Source: Paragonimus skrjabini miyazakii (Eukaryota > Platyhelminthes > Trematoda > Plagiorchiida > Troglotrematidae). From it: a stretch of DNA of 64,000 nt. The notes under the pieces are model-generated. The model did no database searches. It was not told the DNA's origin and was given only the letters and a program-made list of their open reading frames with translations. Each line of letters starts with the position of its first letter. Positions within the stretch are counted from its first letter, which is position 1. This document shows positions 53,301 through 59,300 of this stretch, piece by piece. The translations under genes and the position numbers were made by a program. The stretch spans positions 257,166-321,165 of the forward strand of contig JTDE01000257.1 of assembly GCA_014338405.1 (NCBI GenBank), given 5' to 3'.

Positions 53301-56300
53301 CGAAAAGTTATGCAGGGAATGAAAAATTGGTCTTTTAAGTGTTTGTGTCCGGTAATTCTATTCCAGCTAGATTCGTCGGTAGATGTTCCTTTCACACTAG
53401 TAGAGAAATGAGATGTATTTATTCGTGAGCGTAAAGTGACACATTTATCGCGAGTGGATGGACATTGTTTGTTTAACTTTTTTGTTATTCTTTACACAAA
53501 GGAAGAAAGCAATTACTTCTAACATTATGCACGGATTAAACCCATTCGTTGGGTTCACATGAAGTTTTCTACAAGATAATGTAAGTGTTTTTAGATGAAA
53601 TCTATCATTATTCGGATTGAGACGGTGAAATTCCTGACAGGTTCACAAGAGTTGCTAGTAAGGATGTGTATGCTTGGTCGATTTTTAAACCTACCGTTAG
53701 TTTTACAGACATTCTTGCTAAAAGTGGAGACTACAGAACAAAGTTTACGAAAGTTTGTTCTGGAACTAGAAGCACTCAGTGTCAATAATTTGGTAGAAAC
53801 CCGATTGTAAAAATCTGGGCATTGACCGGATTTGAACAGCCTACAGAAACAGCATACCCGAATGAAGTAAGAGCTGTATCGGCTGAACCACGAAGCATGC
53901 ATACAGCTCAGAGGTTTCATATTTGGACTCGCAGAAATCCTGCCGGGGCAAGTGATACCCTGATGATGCTTGTTACATGATACAGATGAACGGTTAGTGA
54001 CCGAGTCCAAATATGAAATTTCCGAGTTTTAAGCGTGGATCCGTACTAAGCTGACAGAGGGCTTGCCGCGGTTAAGAACATTGTTTTAGTCACAAGTTCG
54101 ATTCCGGCTGAAACCTGGACTTTTTACTTTGAAGTTTCTTTTAAACCAATTAGTCCATCAAGCTATTGACTGATAATTCTTTGGTTGTACTTTATCGAAC
54201 CATCTCCCTTTTTGAGTGGAAAACAGAATGATATTCTTTCCGTGCACTATAATCCATTCATCTCAACTTATCCCGCTATATTAGAGCCTCATATACCCAT
54301 GAAGGTGGTTGTTTGATTCAGCGACTTTTGTCAGTATACACGTGAGAAAACTTACCCTGACTTACACTGCCTTAATGACGAACGTACACGTGATACTGTG
54401 GCTTCCGTTTCATAGCACAGGTATATCACGGTTCTGTTATCTTGTGCTGAGCAAACAGTTTCAGTTAATTGTGTTCATAATAGGGCTTTTTTCCTTACGG
54501 TAAATAAGTACGACATCTCTCTCCATTTAACGTGACTTTTGATGATAGTATTTACGAATAAGTTTCCCATACCTCTAACATGTGGTTAGAAAACATCGTC
54601 CACTGCATCTCTCAACTTCCAAGCATACCGTCACTCTGAAGCATCAGAAAACGGGAAATATTTCAAAACCAAACATGAATGGAACGATACACCAACACAC
54701 ATGGATCTGTTGGGATGAAGCAATGATGAAACTTGGCCAGATCTTAAAGGTCCTGTGTCGGAGAATTTTATTCATGGAACATGCTAGAAGTCAAACTCTA
54801 AATGCCTACTGCTATATTAATGGCGAACAATTACAGTGAGAGATTCGTTGTACGAAACATGGTTAAAGCACCACTTAAGTGTTAGAAAGAAACCTATGTT
54901 TACGTAACTCCTACACTAGGGAGATATAGCCACTGAACAAGGGTATTCATGCATTAGTCACTTAGAAGAAATTTCCTGGCCTTATCCACTCTCATATATG
55001 CTTAAAATAAGATTTCATAGAAGTTATCTGTTTACTATCAGTCAGTGTTTGTGTACTCTTCCAAGTACTGCTCTTTCACAGCAGATTATCTTCTTGAACA
55101 TCCGGACACCCAGTTGAAAGGACTAAAATGCATCCTTCAGGTGTGTTAGGAACCGGATACACAAATACAGTCACTAGTGTGGTCATTCCACATTTTGAGT
55201 TGAGCATTCATCCAGTAGACTTGCCGAAAGCATTACGAGTCTAACCCAACTTTTCGATAAGTAAATCCGGGACAGTCCAACTGCAGATTTTGAACCGGCC
55301 GAATCAAGCACTGTTCAATTATAAAACTCAGTTCACCATACCATCCAACTCATATAACTCCAAGTTGGCCACACTTATTTTGCATTCACATTCAGAGAGA
55401 CAATTTGCTGACGCTATCGGACGTAAGCCCATCCAGAACAGGGACCGAGTGAACGCTTCTTACTGCTTTGACTCTTACCTACCAAACATATTGGTCACTG
55501 ATAAGTCCAGATTTTTCGCAAATGGATCTCTTCGAAATATTGGTTACTATTTCGTAACGTTCAACATTTCTCTGTTAATTATACACTACTCATTAGAAAA
55601 TAAGTACAACGTGAATAACTTATAATTATGCAAACTTCCTTATTCCACACTCCGTTCCATAATCCATTCCGTAATCAGCATATTTTCTAGCTCGTAGCTA
55701 GCCTGAGATGACAGTCGATCAAACTCTCGATCATTCATGACTATGATCAGTTGTTCTGCTTCTTGCGGTCCGGCTGTTCTCTTGCAATTGCAGTGGCGAA
55801 TATACTGACAGAACGAACCGCAGTTTGCAACAGATAACACGGCGCATATCTCCAAGTGGTCAAGACGGGCGACGACTCAATGTGGATTGACATATCAACA
55901 GCCAGTGGCGAGATACTTAATTGCACAAACATCGTACACCTATTCTTCGTCAGTAGAAGGGACTGACACGATCGTCGAGTTTGTTGTGGTCGAGAATCCG
56001 TTTTCTTTAAAGCACTAAGGACCATTGAGTTGTTTGTTTTACTTTTTCTGTCACTGTGACCTGAACCAATACAACTGAGTGTTTTATATTGTAAGGTGAA
56101 ACCGAAACTGAGGGAACACGCGTCTTAAGTCTTTAAACTGCGGTCGGTCACTACCTTTTCCTTTTGCAATGTATATTCGGTGGTTTTCGCGGTCTCTGAA
56201 GAAGTGGCCCCAATTGAAGACGAACTAACAGACCGAACCGTGAATTAATGTCCATGGCTGTTTCTCACTCTCCCCTCACTTTGCAGTGGTGGTACGTGTT

Positions 56301-59300
56301 CTTGATAGACGGTTATTGGCAAATTCTTGTTCTTCCTCTCAACGGGCATATTACAATATTATCGTGTGGCGGATCTATCAAGCCGGAGATGTGAGCATTC
56401 CAACACTCGGCGGAATACCTCAACGCGGGTGGGGGGATTCATCCAAAAGCCCACAACGAGCGGATTGTGGACAATGTGGGCGCCCGGATGAGTCATCACT
56501 CTACTGGATCGGACTAACGGGCGAGACGTGGCAGGCATAATGGGATGGACGACTAGATCGGAAGTGCGATTATTCCAACACTCGCAGGAATCTCTCAACA
56601 CGGTCGTGGAATACGGTCATAGCCCACACGGACAACAAGAGCGACCGGACGAGCCATCGCCTAACGAAATCGCGCCGACGGACGAAGAATGGCAGGCGGA
56701 AACCCCCCCGGTAGACAGCGCCGATCACACACATAAACCGGGCAGAAGTGTACAGGACGCGTGAGCGGAAACCGGGAGGTGTTGTGGACAGGAATTCTGA
56801 CTCATAAACACAAGCCTGCGCGTAGCATATGAACTAGCGTGTTGGACAAAAATTGTGCTTTGTTGGACGCTTTTCCGCTAAAATCGATTTTGAGACTAAA
56901 CAAAATCTCTGCAATCCATAATGTATATATGCTTGTCATCTTTCTGAACTGAATAAGAAGTCACCGTTTCTTTAGTTTGGTTTACTTAAAAGGCAAGTTT
57001 ATTGTTTCAAAGAAATTCGTCATTAATTTTCAATCTGGTCAAGCTGGTGAATAATAAATTGGTATCTGGCTGTTACATGTTAAAATGCAATCAACCACAA
57101 GTTTAGAACACTTTAAAAGTCAGCTTTCGTCGTTACTCTGTATTCTTTTTCTGTGTGCGCACTTGAAATCATATCTTTTCCCATTTTGTGATGTCGCGAT
57201 ATCATTTTAGCATATCATAATGTAAATTTAAAGTGTCCCAGTTGGATTGGCTGGATTTCAACAGGATTGCACAGCTAATATGCTCATGAATAGGTTGAAA
57301 AACACAGGGATTGACTGGCCCTTACAAATTGAGATGACGTTGTCCAGCCAGGTGCAGTTGGCAAACTAAGTTAACTCGTCTAAACCCAATTACCTGGGAC
57401 AACTTGATTTGACATCGAGAGACGCGATAATGATATCGAAACATCTTAGCTTGAACAGGCTGTAGATATTTTGTCAAATGTCCGACTAAACCGTCGTCCA
57501 GATCAAACCATTGTTAACTGACGCATATTACATTTTGTTCTGTTGTATTTTGTACTCTCTTGTATGAGCAATGTATTAACATACTTGAACTTGTCCTTTC
57601 AGTGGTTGTAATATTATACAATAATCCACGTCCATGTTTTCACTGCATTAATGAGTGAAATATTAGCGCGTTGCTTGAATACATCAGCCTCATTTTTCCA
57701 AGTGCCGAATGTCAAGTGTTGCCTGTCAAGCACACACGTTAGCCTCTATCGTTTTAACTTTCAGAATCTGGCGCCTTCAGACTATTTAAATGGCTGCATT
57801 TGCCGGCTGACATTGTTATGAATGGTACCACCACTCAAACACACACATGTGTACAATGCCTGACTGGCAAGCACCTGAAAATGAACCAATCTCTGTTTCA
57901 GTATAAGCTGATCCTCATGGATCAGAACGAAAGCTGTTTGCTGCCTTATTTCAGTGGACCAGATGTATAGCAGTAAATCGAAATAAAACGCACATCTACA
58001 AATCGTTTGGTGTTACGTGAATTGATCAAAAACTGATCCAAACATGATCAGTTGAGAATCTATTGTCAATGACGAGTCCGTATTGCTCAAAATGCAAACA
58101 TTATCCCTGTTCAACATCGTTGCATAATATCATCTTTATTAGCCTTTCTGTGAAGTAAGATAGTGGTTTGTAGTTTAAGCTGGATTTCACATCTCGACCC
58201 ATCGTTACTCATCAACGTATATCCGACACAATCTTTCCGTCAACCATTAAACACGCGAAGTAGGGAACAAACAGTCAAACTTTTACCACCAACGCTAAAC
58301 ATACCTGCGAAAGATTGTAACATAAAAGGTTGATCCAATCGACCGATCCGATATACGTCTTTGTTGAACAAAACTCTGCAGATAAATACAATAATATCAA
58401 CATAACAATACATTGCAGGGTTACAAAGTGAGCAAGTCTCATTTTGTCTTCATTTGGTAAGTTAACAACACGATTTGCTAAGTCTGGTTCAAATGACCAC
58501 GTGATCTTTTCTATCGAAGGACAGTTTTGGAGTCCCTTTTGAAAGATGTTATTTCTGTCACGTGCAAAATAGAAGGCTGATGATACTATGTCATTAAAAA
58601 AACACTAAGGTCTGACAGTTTGCCACATACTATTCTAAAACATGCATCAATCTGACAATATAGTCAACATTTGAGAAGTTCTCGTTAATGCTTATCAACT
58701 GACAACACAATTCATGATTCTACTGACCAGTCTGCCAAGACGGTTTTAAAGCACAGTACTGAATAGTTTACTCCACATAAGTTGAAACAACTACTATTAA
58801 AATTACCTAAAAACTTTCTAATTAAAAATGAATAATTAATCACAAAGAGAAGCGACCGTTCCGATACAGTTACTTGCAACCGATAGAAGAATTAGCGGAA
58901 AGCTAAACTCACCTTCCATTTCCGTAAGACGAGATTATGGTCAAGTTATGCAGACCTATTATGTAGAGAGACTAAATTTACCAATCAATCTTACCAATCC
59001 TTTCAGCTGTTACCCGACAAAAAATGTTCGTTGATTGCCTCCTCAATTCTATCGGAGCATAGTTTCTGAAATAGAGTATAACGGCCATTATTTTTTGTAC
59101 TAAAATGGATTTCGAATAAAAAATCATGTTTTCCTGCATTTTCATTTCACCCATTTTCGTAGTTGGTATTAAATAAAACATATTAATTTGGTCACTACTT
59201 GTTACTAATTTCAATTTGGAGCCGTATCTGTAGGTATCATGCGCCGGGTTGTCATCTATCTCGACACCAATCTATCAAGTAGCAGGTTTATTTATAACTG

